From NCBI GenBank assembly GCA_009697105.1, contig SIAQ01000003.1, positions 49,148 to 113,147 on the forward strand: a stretch of 64,000 nt of DNA. Direction: 5' to 3'. The stretch is from Gemmataceae bacterium. Its GTDB lineage: Bacteria; Planctomycetota; Planctomycetia; Gemmatales; Gemmataceae. Below the pieces are notes generated by a model. It was not told where the DNA came from. It did not search any database and saw only the letters and a list, made by a program, of their open reading frames with translations. The position numbers and the translations under genes are program-made. Numbering within the stretch: the stretch's first letter is position 1; the number at the start of each line of letters is the position of its first letter. Shown here one piece after another: positions 43,601-51,509 of this stretch.

Positions 43601-45274
43601 GGCGCCGGAGCGGGCGACGCCGACGCAGGTGATGGCGAGCGTCGGGCCAACGTAGTCTTTTTCCTTCGCGCCACTGGTGAGGTTCCAGACGCGCACCGTC
43701 TTGTCGTTGCCTCCGGTGATCGCCTTGGTTCCATCGGGCGACAGCGTCAGCACGGCAATCGCATCGGGATGGACCATGGCTTTTGGGGCGACCGTCGGCA
43801 AGGCCCATAGTTTGACCGCGCCGTCTTCCGAAGCTGACAGCATTTGCGTGTTGCCGAGGTTGAATTGCAACGCCGTCACGGGTGCACCATGGGCGAGGAG
43901 CACGTCGGATTCCTTCGCCGTCGCCTGGTTCCAGAGCCGCACGGTGTTGTCGGCTCCGCCGGAGGCGAGCAATAACAGATTGGCGCTGAGCGCGACGGAC
44001 GTGACGGGTGCGGTGTGGCCGGCGAACTGCTTTTCGAGTGCCTGTTTGGTCGAGTCGAATATACGAACGATCTTGTCGGCCGATCCCGTCACGATCTTCT
44101 TGCCATCCGCGCTCGTAGCAACGGCGAGCACGGCGTCAGCATGAGTAAGCGTTCGCGGCGCGAGGGCGGGCACGGCCCAGAACTTGACGAGGCCGTCGCC
44201 GCCCGAGGACATCAGCTGCGTTACCTGGGGCTGAACCTGCACGCTCGTCACGGCGCCGGCGTGGGCGAGCCAGTTCGTCAGCACTTTGCCATCAATGTTG
44301 TTCCACAAGAACACCCGGCTATCGGCAGTGCCGGCGGCTATGAACGTGTTATTCGGATGCGTCGCCACGCTGACGATATTCGCCGATGGCCCCGTCAGAG
44401 AGCGCGTCTCTTTGGCGGCGGCGATGCCGAACTGACGGACCGTGCGATCGTCGCTTGCCGTGTAGTACGACGCGTTGTCGGTCGTCATCGCCAAAGCCCG
44501 GATCGTTGAGGCGTGGCCCGGCAGCGTCTTGGAAGCAACCGGCGTCGGCGACCAGATTTTCAGGAACCCGTCGTCGCCGACGGTGATCGCACCGGCTGTC
44601 CCTGGGTTGATGACCAACCCGTTGACGCTGCCGATGTGGGCACCCACCGTGGCGACAAGCTGGCCGGTCGCGGTATTCCAGTAGCGCAGCATGCGATCGA
44701 TGCCGACCGATGCGAGTTGGGTGCCGGCGGCGTTGAAGGCGAGCGCGGTGATGGCGCCTTTATGCCCGGCCTCAAACTTTACGAGTTCTTTGAACTCCGC
44801 CGGCGTGACGAGCTTGAGCGAGCCGTCTTTGCCCGCCAACGCCAGCTTCGTGCCGTCAACACTCAACGCGACGGCTGAGAGACTGTCGGTGGACTTAAAG
44901 GAGCGGATCGGCGAATTGACCGGCACGTCCCAGACTTTGAGCGTGTTGTCGGTCGAGCCGGACGCGAGCATCGCCCCGTCCGGGCTAAAGCCGACGGCGA
45001 TGGCCTGCTTGGTGTGGCCGAGCGTGCCGCCGTAGGTCTTGATCTCCTTGCCCGTGGCAACTTCCCAGAGCTTCACCGAATTGTCAAAGCTCGCCGTGGC
45101 GACATACTTACCATCGGGGCTGTAACCGACGGCGTAGACGATGTCGGTGTGGCCTTTGAACGTCGCGACGACTTCGGGGCCGGCTTTCTTATCGCCCGCG
45201 CCTGTTAGAGCAGGCCAACCGACGAGCGCCAACCCAAATATCACAGCAACGAGAACGACAATACGGCGTGTCAT
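40661..45274 (-). CDS. giant secreted WD40-repeat protein
   Basis: A protein of 1537 residues: a signal peptide (RIVVLVAVIFGLALVGWPALTGAG) and then WD40-type repeats along the whole chain, about 40-42 residues each, enough for roughly 35 blades (four or five propellers). Early and late repeats keep clear WD40 features (GHTDIVYAVGYSPDGKYVAT, then NSVKLWEVATGK; ASGGHDGKIRIFDL); many central ones are reduced to a short form with SADGT/TGGADK-like turns. No enzyme domain is seen. The start at 45274 has aaggag eight bases upstream. Probably an envelope scaffold; partners unknown. Confidence 0.92.
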   Translation of the reverse strand: MTRRIVVLVAVIFGLALVGWPALTGAGDKKAGPEVVATFKGHTDIVYAVGYSPDGKYVATASFDNSVKLWEVATGKEIKTYGGTLGHTKQAIAVGFSPDGAMLASGSTDNTLKVWDVPVNSPIRSFKSTDSLSAVALSVDGTKLALAGKDGSLKLVTPAEFKELVKFEAGHKGAITALAFNAAGTQLASVGIDRMLRYWNTATGQLVATVGAHIGSVNGLVINPGTAGAITVGDDGFLKIWSPTPVASKTLPGHASTIRALAMTTDNASYYTASDDRTVRQFGIAAAKETRSLTGPSANIVSVATHPNNTFIAAGTADSRVFLWNNIDGKVLTNWLAHAGAVTSVQVQPQVTQLMSSGGDGLVKFWAVPALAPRTLTHADAVLAVATSADGKKIVTGSADKIVRIFDSTKQALEKQFAGHTAPVTSVALSANLLLLASGGADNTVRLWNQATAKESDVLLAHGAPVTALQFNLGNTQMLSASEDGAVKLWALPTVAPKAMVHPDAIAVLTLSPDGTKAITGGNDKTVRVWNLTSGAKEKDYVGPTLAITCVGVARSGATLAAGSADKTLTLWNAADGKSLHKLPMPALPQSVAFSADGQSVFVGLADGNIKQIKLADGKEIKTLPATHKGAVVSLALSVKGDLLYSASADKTIQTWALPDGTPKAKLDHVGAIVAMTLSKDGTKIAAVGDKVVKVWNAADAKDLATIKLTADAKDIALSPDGTRVLVANTDKLAHIYELDGTLLETLPHDGAVHGVAYVDAKRVMTGGADKLARLWTSSLVWQRKHQGAVRFATFTPKGDQIISAGEDKAIKILTVADGKEAKAIVHDAAITHASLSADGMKLAVAGADKNVKVITLADGKTGPAVTLPVAVQSIALTPNGQRLAYAVADGTTTAIRVHDLALGKDVQTLTDHAAIVKAMQFLTDGRTLVTASQDKSAKLLDVNILGALAAHSAGETFAQYHSTGTQVVSAGADKIVKLWDSAKGVVIKTFGPVADPVKAVGFSKDFTKVAVASGKSLKVWNLADGKEVITLTHPADVLSFSFSPDGTRIATGSTDKQTRVWDPTTGKELQFFAQADPVDAVQHLANNVIISASGKVTHIDTATITKAIPVDTGATYALALAPANTHVFTGGADKIVKRWVLATFAKDGDFPGAGGAVKAIAISKNGLLLAVGGVDQTLRVYTTVDSKEAGSLKMPGEAKVLAFTPNNLALVGATAGKTLSAWSVPFTAGQAIAKDFLEPVQGFTTPDLLADITIAADNASIYSAGADKALHVYRLASPAPTRNFPHPNLVDAVAFQPKGTLLASGGHDGKIRIFDLVKNVQQKEINAHFTIVQKNNVPQPIYSIVFSPDGKQLLSCSYDGSIKLWDVASGNMAKEFKAYEMKTFEKGHQEPVYAATFSPDGKFIASGSSGLERAIKIWNFGDGSVVRDLANPNYKAAPMFTPAAHPGAVTALHFTKDGKHLISIGDAPANHGFVGIWEWQTGKMVTSHTLPLGVFQGFAVSPDETTIAVTAGNRDRKNANPVFNAAYVLKMGTLLK

Positions 45275-45327
45275 CGGAGAGACTCCTTGCAAATTTGCGA
45301 TACGCACCGGCGGGATACTGACTCGAG

Positions 45328-45436
45328 AAACTCACCACGGAGAACACGGAGAAATACAATGAGGAGAGTGGAACTTATGCTTTGTCTTGGTCCCTTGTCT
45401 TTTCTCTGTGTTCTCCGTGTGCTCTGTGGTGAATTT
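45328..45436. repeat. inverted-repeat element, family G-like
   Basis: Arms ctcaccacggagaacacgga and tctgtgttctccgtgtgctc...gtggtga, 109 bp, between the WD40 gene start and the thioredoxin gene end. The remainder of 45275-45493 has nothing recognisable. Confidence 0.8.
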
Positions 45437-45493
45437 TCCGCGCAAAGGGGCGGGAAGGTCAGTTTCGCATTCCGATGGCCAAGTGTCAACGGT

Positions 45494-45838
45494 TTAATCT
45501 GCGTTTTCGCCAAGAAGTGAAGCAAACGCGGCAAAAATCTGATCGTCATCGGGCCGAACGAGCTGTGCGAGAACGACGCCGTCGTGCAAGAAAACCAGAG
45601 TCGGCCAAAGCTTGACGCGAAACGATCGGCCGAGCGGCTGCCCACGACTATCGTGGATCTTGACGTGACGTGCGTTAGGCGAAAGGCCAAATCCGGCCGC
45701 GATGCCCGCTTGTGCCGCCTGGCAATGCCCGCACCACGGCGCCCCGAACTCGACGACGGTGACGCCGGGCAGGGCGTCGATCTCCGCGCGGGTCGGCTCG
45801 CGCTCGGCGTATTCGGAGGTGTAGGAAAAGGTACGCAT
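45494..45838 (-). CDS. thioredoxin family protein
   Basis: A protein of 114 residues with a thioredoxin fold: TVVEFGAPWCGHCQAAQAGI carries the active site WCGHC (about residues 35-39), and the cis-Pro is in KLWPTLVFLHDG. No signal peptide, so probably cytosolic. The CGHC pair is more typical of oxidising or PDI-like members than the CGPC of housekeeping thioredoxin. The start at 45838 (MRTFSYTSEY) is preferred over the upstream in-frame ATG at 45865. The 317-bp region to the next gene shows no coding signal. Confidence 0.9.
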   Translation of the reverse strand: MRTFSYTSEYAEREPTRAEIDALPGVTVVEFGAPWCGHCQAAQAGIAAGFGLSPNARHVKIHDSRGQPLGRSFRVKLWPTLVFLHDGVVLAQLVRPDDDQIFAAFASLLGENAD

Positions 45839-46155
45839 GGAACGTCGTGCAAAGAGCTGGTTCAAATCCAGCTAACAGATCAACCTATTCTGATGTCTCG
45901 ATTGGGCATTTCTGAATCATCTGTTCTACGCAAAACGGGTGGTTCTAACATCGCCAATTTTTCACCGTGGCAACGAACGCTTTCCATTCGATTCCCGTCA
46001 TCGGCAATTTTCAGCTCGCCATGGTTGGTTTCGGTACTCTGCCGGCGACCTCATGCAAGTGCTACAATACTGGTATCGCACAAAAGCGTCGCCTGGCGGT
46101 ATAATTCCACCTAAAGCTCGGCATCGACTTAACCTCCACAAAGGATTGACTTCCC

Positions 46156-47655
46156 ATGTCACGCTGGAATCTTGCTTGGTTGCTTGGCATTACCCTCGCT
46201 GCCGTCGCGGGGATTTCGCTCACTTACAGCGCGCCTTTACGCTTGACGAGCGTGCAGAAAAAACATGAGAACCTCAAGCTCATCGTCGATGTGCTTGAAG
46301 AGGTGCAGAAACGCTACGTCCGCGAACTCGATCAAGAAAAGTCGCGGGAACTCATCGAAGCGATGATCAATGGCGGACTCGAAAAGCTTGACCCGCATTC
46401 CGCGTTCATCGGAGCCGAGGAATACAAGCAATTCCGCCAAAGCACACGCGGCAAATTCGGCGGCGTGGGCATCCGCCTTGGCATCGATCCACGCACGGGC
46501 GGGTTCCTCGTCGAAAGCCCCATGGCAGGTACGCCCGCCTACGAGGCCGGCGTCATGGCGGGCGACCTCATCGTCAAGATCGATGGCGCTTCCATCCTTG
46601 ACTGGAATCTCAAGAAAGTCGTCGATCACATCCAGGGCGATCCTGGCACCGATGTCACCCTTTCCGTCCTCCATGAAGGCGGCAAGCAACCGGTCGAGCT
46701 GAAGATGACGCGGGCCGAGATCAAAATTGAAAGCGTCATGGGCGACCAACGCGACAAGATCGACCTAAAGAAATGGGACTTCTGGGTCGATCCCGGTTCC
46801 AAAATCGCCTATGTCCGCGTCAATGCCTTTACCGAAACCACTGTCGAAGAGCTAACGCGCGTCGTGGACGGTCTCCAGAAAACCGGCATGCGCGGCCTGG
46901 TCGTCGATCTACGCAACAACCCCGGTGGACTGCTCCGAGCTGCTGTCGATGTCTCGTCGATGTTCATTCAGGACGGCAAAACGGTCGTCACCACTAAGGG
47001 CCGAGGAAATAGCGTCGACGAAAATTTCCTCTCCAAGCTGCGCAGCAACATGAAGCCGGGAACCTACTATCCCATGGCAATCCTCATCAACCGCTACAGC
47101 GCCAGCGCCAGCGAGATCGTCGCGGCTGCACTGCAAGACCATCTTCGCGCTATCATCGTCGGCGAACGCAGCTTCGGCAAAGGCAGCGTGCAGAACCTCA
47201 TCGAAATGGAGGACAGCCAAACCGCCCTGAAGCTAACCACCGCAAGCTATTGGCGACCTAGCGGACGCAACATTCATCGCTTCCCCGACAGCAAAGATAC
47301 CGACGAATGGGGCGTCAAACCCAGCAAGGGATATGAGGTCAAACTGACTGATGAAGAACGTCTCGAATACTTCAAATGGCGGCGTGACCGCGACATCGTC
47401 AGACGGCCTGATCAACCCGCGAAGGCGGAACCGAACGGCGACAAGAAACCCGCCAAGGAATTCAGCGATCGCGTCATGGACAAGGCGCTCGAGTATATCC
47501 GCGCTGAACTGGCCAAGCAAGCGCGTCACGATGCCGCACCGGCGCCGCTGGCGAATCCGCACGCCCACGCCGACGAGCCGCGCCGGGCATCGTCGTCACG
47601 GCGGGATGTGTTCGCGGATGTGAAGGATCGCAGCTATCGGAACATCGCGCGGTGA
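46156..47655 (+). CDS. C-terminal processing peptidase (S41 family)
   Basis: An exported serine protease of 499 residues. A signal/anchor helix (LAWLLGITLAAVAGISLTYS) is followed by a PDZ domain (GVGIRLGIDPRTGGFLVESP, about residues 97-185) and the S41 catalytic domain. The Ser-Lys dyad can be placed: Ser317 in YSASASEIVAAALQD and Lys342 in GERSFGKGSVQ, with Asp328 between; the spacings 11 and 14 match E. coli Prc. The tail after about 440 is low-complexity and charged. Confidence 0.95.
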   Translation: MSRWNLAWLLGITLAAVAGISLTYSAPLRLTSVQKKHENLKLIVDVLEEVQKRYVRELDQEKSRELIEAMINGGLEKLDPHSAFIGAEEYKQFRQSTRGKFGGVGIRLGIDPRTGGFLVESPMAGTPAYEAGVMAGDLIVKIDGASILDWNLKKVVDHIQGDPGTDVTLSVLHEGGKQPVELKMTRAEIKIESVMGDQRDKIDLKKWDFWVDPGSKIAYVRVNAFTETTVEELTRVVDGLQKTGMRGLVVDLRNNPGGLLRAAVDVSSMFIQDGKTVVTTKGRGNSVDENFLSKLRSNMKPGTYYPMAILINRYSASASEIVAAALQDHLRAIIVGERSFGKGSVQNLIEMEDSQTALKLTTASYWRPSGRNIHRFPDSKDTDEWGVKPSKGYEVKLTDEERLEYFKWRRDRDIVRRPDQPAKAEPNGDKKPAKEFSDRVMDKALEYIRAELAKQARHDAAPAPLANPHAHADEPRRASSSRRDVFADVKDRSYRNIAR

Positions 47656-47659
47656 GCAT

Positions 47660-47740
47660 GTTTAGCCGCTCGCCTTTGGCGAGCGCGATCGACGTGTTGC
47701 ACGGCACACGGTCGCGCTCGCCAAAGGCGAGCGGCTAAAC
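47660..47740. repeat. palindromic element, family B copy 3
   Basis: Two facing hairpins, gtttagccgctcgcctttgg... and ...ccaaaggcgagcggctaaac, each self-complementary. Starts 5 bp after the protease stop codon. Confidence 0.93.
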
Positions 47741-47762
47741 AAGATTCCCGGGGACGCACTCC

Positions 47763-48419
47763 ATGCTCGGCATATTCGCCAAACAGCCGATCGTCGGCAC
47801 GGTGAAGACGCGACTTGCCGAGGGGACCTCGGCGGAATGGGCATGTCGCGTCGCCGAGGCGCTTCTCGTCGACACGCTGGATCGATTCACCCAGGTCGAT
47901 GTTCACCGCGCGGTCGTGTTCGCACCGCTGTCTGCGACCACATTCTTCACGTCACTGTGCGGCATTCGCTACGAACTGATCGCGCAGTCGGGCGGCGATC
48001 TCGGCGAGCGATTGCAACATTTTTTCACGCTCTCTCGTCAGCGCGGTCACTCGCGCATCGTCGCCATTGGTTCGGACAGCCCGACGTTGCCGATGGAATA
48101 TGTGCGTTCGGCGTTTGACTTACTCGCCGATCACGATGTCGTTCTTGGTCCTGCGTTCGACGGTGGGTACTACTTAATCGGCTGCAATCATCATGACCTG
48201 CCGATTTTCACAAACATTGCCTGGAGCACATCGCGTGTGTTGGAGCAAACAGTCGAGCGCGTTCGTGCGGCCTCCGCTCGTCTCGCTCTGCTGCCGCCGT
48301 GGTACGACGTGGACACATACGACGATTGGCGGATGCTGCGGGGCCACGTGCGAGCGATGCGAGCGAGCGGCGTCGAGCCGGGCGTCGCGAATATCGAGCG
48401 GCTGATCGAGTGCGAATAG
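47763..48419 (+). CDS. TIGR04282/DUF2064 family glycosyltransferase-like protein
   Basis: A protein of 218 residues of the family named after its proposed role in arsenosugar synthesis, with a GT-A-like nucleotidyltransferase fold. Typical features: GIFAKQPIVGTVKTRLAEG at the N-terminus, IGSDSPTLPMEYVRSAFDLL near residue 100, and VVLGPAFDGGYYLIGCN with PIFTNIAWSTSRVLEQT after it. A short C-terminal DVDTYDDWRML is also usual. No arsenic gene is adjacent, so the biological role here is open. Confidence 0.9.
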   Translation: MLGIFAKQPIVGTVKTRLAEGTSAEWACRVAEALLVDTLDRFTQVDVHRAVVFAPLSATTFFTSLCGIRYELIAQSGGDLGERLQHFFTLSRQRGHSRIVAIGSDSPTLPMEYVRSAFDLLADHDVVLGPAFDGGYYLIGCNHHDLPIFTNIAWSTSRVLEQTVERVRAASARLALLPPWYDVDTYDDWRMLRGHVRAMRASGVEPGVANIERLIECE

Positions 48420-48425
48420 GCTTCC

Positions 48426-48493
48426 CGTATTGCCGCTTGCGGCTTAGCGCTCAGGTCGGGCCTACTGAGCGCTAAGCCGCAAGCGGTAATACG
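48426..48493. repeat. palindromic element, family A copy 4
   Basis: Arms cgtattgccgcttgcggctt and complement (28 bp arms), starting 6 bp after the stop codon of the DUF2064 gene. Confidence 0.92.
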
Positions 48494-48570
48494 AAAACCG
48501 CCATTGTATCGCGACACCTGGTTCGCTATAGTCCTGCCGGTTACGGTTTGCCTGGCGGGAGTGTCGTGCG

Positions 48571-49059
48571 ATGAAGGACTCGGGACGATTGCTGTGGCTT
48601 GGAGTCGGGCTGATGCTCGGGATTACCGCCGCGCTTTGGCTGCGTCCGAATGAGATACGCCCCGCGTTGGCAGGCAACGATCGCGCCGAAGACTACATTA
48701 TCTCGACTGGCCCGGTGACGGTCAACGTCAACGTGTTGGCCGACGGCGTCTGGATTCTCGATTATCGCGCTGGAAAACTGCTTGGCACGATCGTCGATCG
48801 TAACCTGGGCAAATTGCTGAACTGGGCCGAGGTCGATCTCGTGCAGGAATTCAACATTCCGCCCAAGCAAAACGTGCATTTCCTGATGACGACCGGCACG
48901 CCGATCGCGGGGCAGACGGCCCTTTACCTTGCCGAAATCAACAGTGGTCGCTTTGGCGTGTACACGATGGCACCGCGCCCGGACAATCGCGGGATGATGA
49001 TCCGCCGGCATGACGCTGCCCAGTTCCGCGCACCCGCCCCGCCGCCGCAGGATCCGTAG
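48571..49059 (+). CDS. conserved secreted protein of unknown function
   Basis: A protein of 162 residues with a signal or anchor helix (LLWLGVGLMLGITAALWL) and a small globular domain (ADGVWILDYRAGKLLGTIVD, then WAEVDLVQEFNIPPKQNVHFLMTTG) that I associate with short planctomycete exported proteins, without a known function. The C-terminus is Pro-rich. A single gene between palindromic elements. Confidence 0.75.
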   Translation: MKDSGRLLWLGVGLMLGITAALWLRPNEIRPALAGNDRAEDYIISTGPVTVNVNVLADGVWILDYRAGKLLGTIVDRNLGKLLNWAEVDLVQEFNIPPKQNVHFLMTTGTPIAGQTALYLAEINSGRFGVYTMAPRPDNRGMMIRRHDAAQFRAPAPPPQDP

Positions 49060-49070
49060 CGGACGTATTG

Positions 49071-49130
49071 TCCGAGCCTGAGCGCCAGCGAAGGGCATCA
49101 AGCGCCACTTCGCTGGCGCTCAGGCTCGGA
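49071..49130. repeat. palindromic element, family F copy 3 (intergenic)
   Basis: A 60-bp palindrome, arms tccgagcctgagcgccagcg and complement, 11 bp after a stop codon. It is the same length as the two copies inside the glycosyltransferase gene, so those are whole elements. Confidence 0.93.
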
Positions 49131-49233
49131 GGTCCGGCAGCGAAGTTTCAAGAATCTGCTTGCACCTGCCGATACGAGATGATACGGTGCAACCGAAATA
49201 TTTCGCCCAATCCTCAAACGAAGGAGATAATTT

Positions 49234-49578
49234 ATGCGGGTCATGTTTGCCAGCTTTGCGTTGGTGGTTGCGGGGCTGCTCATTGCGACCGAGACGAATC
49301 TCGCCCAGGACAAGAAAACGGACAAGAAAGAGGTCGTGCTCAAGGGCAAGGTCGCATGCAACAAATGCGAACGGAATGTAACGACCGACTGCGAAACGGT
49401 CGTCGTCGTGAAGGACGAGAAATCCAAAAAGGACCTCGTCTATATCTTCGACAAGGCTTCGCACACGAAGTACCACGATGACATCTGCACCGCCGCCAAG
49501 AACGGCAGCGTCACGGGTAGCGTGAAGGATGACGGGAAGAAGAAAATTGTGAGCGTGTCGAAGGTGGCGTACGATTAG
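49234..49578 (+). CDS. small secreted DUF6370-like protein
   Basis: A protein of 114 residues: signal peptide (FASFALVVAGLLIATETNLA), a Lys-rich spacer, then a small domain with CNKCERNVTTDCETVVVV and YHDDICTAAKNGSVTGSV. The four Cys could bind a metal or form disulfides. This matches the DUF6370 pattern as I remember it; function unknown. ATG 49234 has aaggaga upstream. Confidence 0.75.
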   Translation: MRVMFASFALVVAGLLIATETNLAQDKKTDKKEVVLKGKVACNKCERNVTTDCETVVVVKDEKSKKDLVYIFDKASHTKYHDDICTAAKNGSVTGSVKDDGKKKIVSVSKVAYD

Positions 49579-49590
49579 ATGTATCGCTAA

Positions 49591-49671
49591 AAGCCCAGAG
49601 GTGAGGTACGCCGAACCTCTGGGATCGCCCAGTATTATCCCAAGGGTTCGGCGTACCTCACCCTTGGGCTT
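49591..49671. repeat. palindromic element, family C copy 3
   Basis: Two facing hairpin units, aagcccagaggtgaggtacg... and ...gtacctcacccttgggctt. The right unit runs into the end of the minus-strand MFS gene and supplies its last codons and stop (gcc caa ggg tga). Confidence 0.9.
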
Positions 49672-51025
49672 GCATTACATCCTCTCCCACAATTCGCGTT
49701 GGCGCCAGTTCGGTGTCGCTCTGCAGATGCTTGGCGCCAAAAAACCAAAATACGGAAGCCACCAGGCACATGACCGATACCGCGACGAATCCCGCTGTCA
49801 TGGTGGGGTCGCCAAAGTATCCGTTTATCAAGCCGATGATGGTCGGCGAAACCGCGTCGCCCAAGGCGTGAATGATAAGAATGTTCAACGCGAACGCACT
49901 CGCCCGGATCGATGGATGAGTGACGTTGGCGAGGATCGTATTGGTCGGCCCGGTGTTGAAAAAGAGACAAAAGCACGACAGAAAGATGAATATCCACGCC
50001 AGTGGGAATGGCGCCCAGATTGCACACAGCAAAAGCGGGAACGCCGTGGCCATCGCTATTGCCGAGACGATGAAGTAAGCACCCGGAATTTTCGGCTTGA
50101 GCTTATCGCCGACGATGCCGCCGAGAATCGTCGCGCCGAGTCCGGACACGACGACGATGATGCCGAACATGGTATTCACGTCGGCGAGTATCTTGGCGGA
50201 TTCCTCGGCTGACACGACGCTTGTGCCGATAATTCGAGCCCTGGCGAATCGCGGCATGAAGAAGCCGATCCCGCCGAGCGCGAATGTCATTGCCGTCATT
50301 CCGAGCGTCACGAACAGATAGGATCGCGTTCTGAGCATGACCATGTAGTCGGCCCATTTCGCTTGCCGCATGATCGCGCCGGGATCGGACGCTCCGCGTG
50401 GCGGGTCACGCATCAAGAAACACCATGCACCCAAAAGCAAGCCCGGCGGGACGACGACATAAAAGGCCCAGCGCCAGTCATTCATGAAATGCGAGACCTG
50501 CCCGCCGAGAACATATCCGAGCGCACTACCAACAGGGATGGCCATGTAGAATAGTGCCATCACGAGGCCGCGACGTTGAATCGGAAAGAGGTCGGAGATG
50601 ACGGTCGGCGCGACGGGTCCATACGCCGCTTCACCGACGCCGACGAGGCAGCGAGTCAGGAACAACATAGTGAAACTATCCGCAAGCCCCGACGCACCGC
50701 TGGCGAGACTCCAAACGATGACGCCGACACCCACGAGCATCCAGCGCGAGAAGCGATCGGCGAGCAGACCGAAGATCGGCGAGAAGAGTATGTACGAAAT
50801 CATGAACGCCATCACCAGCGAACCCATCTTCGACGTGATGGTGGTGTCGACACGCTGCCTGGTCTCCGGGTCGCGCGGATAGTCCGCTTCCTGGAACATC
50901 GTTTCTTCGATTTGAGATTCAACCGCCGCCAGCACCTGGCGATCGATGTAGTTGAAAAGATTGATGAGCACGAGCAGTGCCAAAGCGACGTTTGCGCGGC
51001 CAAAAAAGCCTTCCTTGGTTGACAT
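49658..51025 (-). CDS. MFS transporter (Spns-like)
   Basis: A 12-segment membrane transporter of 455 residues. TM1 carries LALLVLINLFNYIDRQVLAA, the hallmark of the spinster/sphingolipid-like branch; the TM2-3 loop has FGLLADRFSRWMLVGVGVIV and TM4 GVGEAAYGPVAPTVISDLFP. A long N-terminal periplasmic loop contains an acidic insert (about residues 38-64). Cargo unknown. The final residues (AQG) and the stop come from palindromic element C3. Confidence 0.9.
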   Translation of the reverse strand: MSTKEGFFGRANVALALLVLINLFNYIDRQVLAAVESQIEETMFQEADYPRDPETRQRVDTTITSKMGSLVMAFMISYILFSPIFGLLADRFSRWMLVGVGVIVWSLASGASGLADSFTMLFLTRCLVGVGEAAYGPVAPTVISDLFPIQRRGLVMALFYMAIPVGSALGYVLGGQVSHFMNDWRWAFYVVVPPGLLLGAWCFLMRDPPRGASDPGAIMRQAKWADYMVMLRTRSYLFVTLGMTAMTFALGGIGFFMPRFARARIIGTSVVSAEESAKILADVNTMFGIIVVVSGLGATILGGIVGDKLKPKIPGAYFIVSAIAMATAFPLLLCAIWAPFPLAWIFIFLSCFCLFFNTGPTNTILANVTHPSIRASAFALNILIIHALGDAVSPTIIGLINGYFGDPTMTAGFVAVSVMCLVASVFWFFGAKHLQSDTELAPTRIVGEDVMQAQG

Positions 51026-51191
51026 GCGCTTCTCTCGTGGATGGTGGGAATTGGATTCGCCTAATCTACGGATTGGCTCGGATTATCGCCACGGAAATTG
51101 TGCTGCCTGTTGACGCCAGGACGGATCGTCTGTATTCTGATTGTTTGCTCTCACGCCGATTCCAATGGTCCTTGCAAGAGGTCAGTTCGAT

Positions 51192-51434
51192 ATGGTCCGC
51201 AAGAAACTTGGCCGTGGCCGAAAAAATCGCTGCCGATTCTGCACCAAGGAAGGTTGCCCGCGCCCGGCATTCGTTGATTACAAGGATGTCCCGGGCTTAA
51301 AGAAGATGTGCACCAGCCAGGGCAAGTTGTTTAGCCGAAAACGCTCGGGCAACTGCGCCGCCTTCCAGCGTGCCGTCAAGGACGCCATCAAACGCGCTCG
51401 CTTCATGGCTCTTATGCCATACGTTGGCGAGTAA
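51192..51434 (+). CDS. rpsR: small ribosomal subunit protein bS18, zinc-ribbon form
   Basis: A component of the 30S subunit platform, 80 residues. Recognised from FVDYKDVPGLKKMCTSQGKL, then FSRKRSGNCAAFQRAVKDAI and KRARFMALMPYVGE, which align to bS18. It has four Cys (CRFCTKEGC and two later), as in the metal-binding form of the protein. ATG 51192 follows aagaggt with nine-base spacing; the upstream in-frame ATG at 51141 lacks a matching N-terminus. It stands alone, not with rpsF, ssb or rplI as in most bacteria. Confidence 0.92.
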   Translation: MVRKKLGRGRKNRCRFCTKEGCPRPAFVDYKDVPGLKKMCTSQGKLFSRKRSGNCAAFQRAVKDAIKRARFMALMPYVGE

Positions 51435-51442
51435 CGCGTTCC

Positions 51443-51504
51443 GTTTAGCCGCATGCTTTCGGCGAGCGCGAACAGTCGCGCTCGCCGAAAGCATGCGGCT
51501 AAAC
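51443..51504. repeat. palindromic element, family B copy 4
   Basis: Arms gtttagccgcatgctttcgg and ccgaaagcatgcggctaaac, between convergent stop codons at distances of 8 and 5 bp. Confidence 0.93.
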
Positions 51505-51509
51505 GAAAT

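Noticed and set aside
46100..46105. Perfect tataat before the C-terminal processing protease gene
   Set aside because: No acceptable -35 at 17 bp (tatcgc only), so I do not call a promoter.
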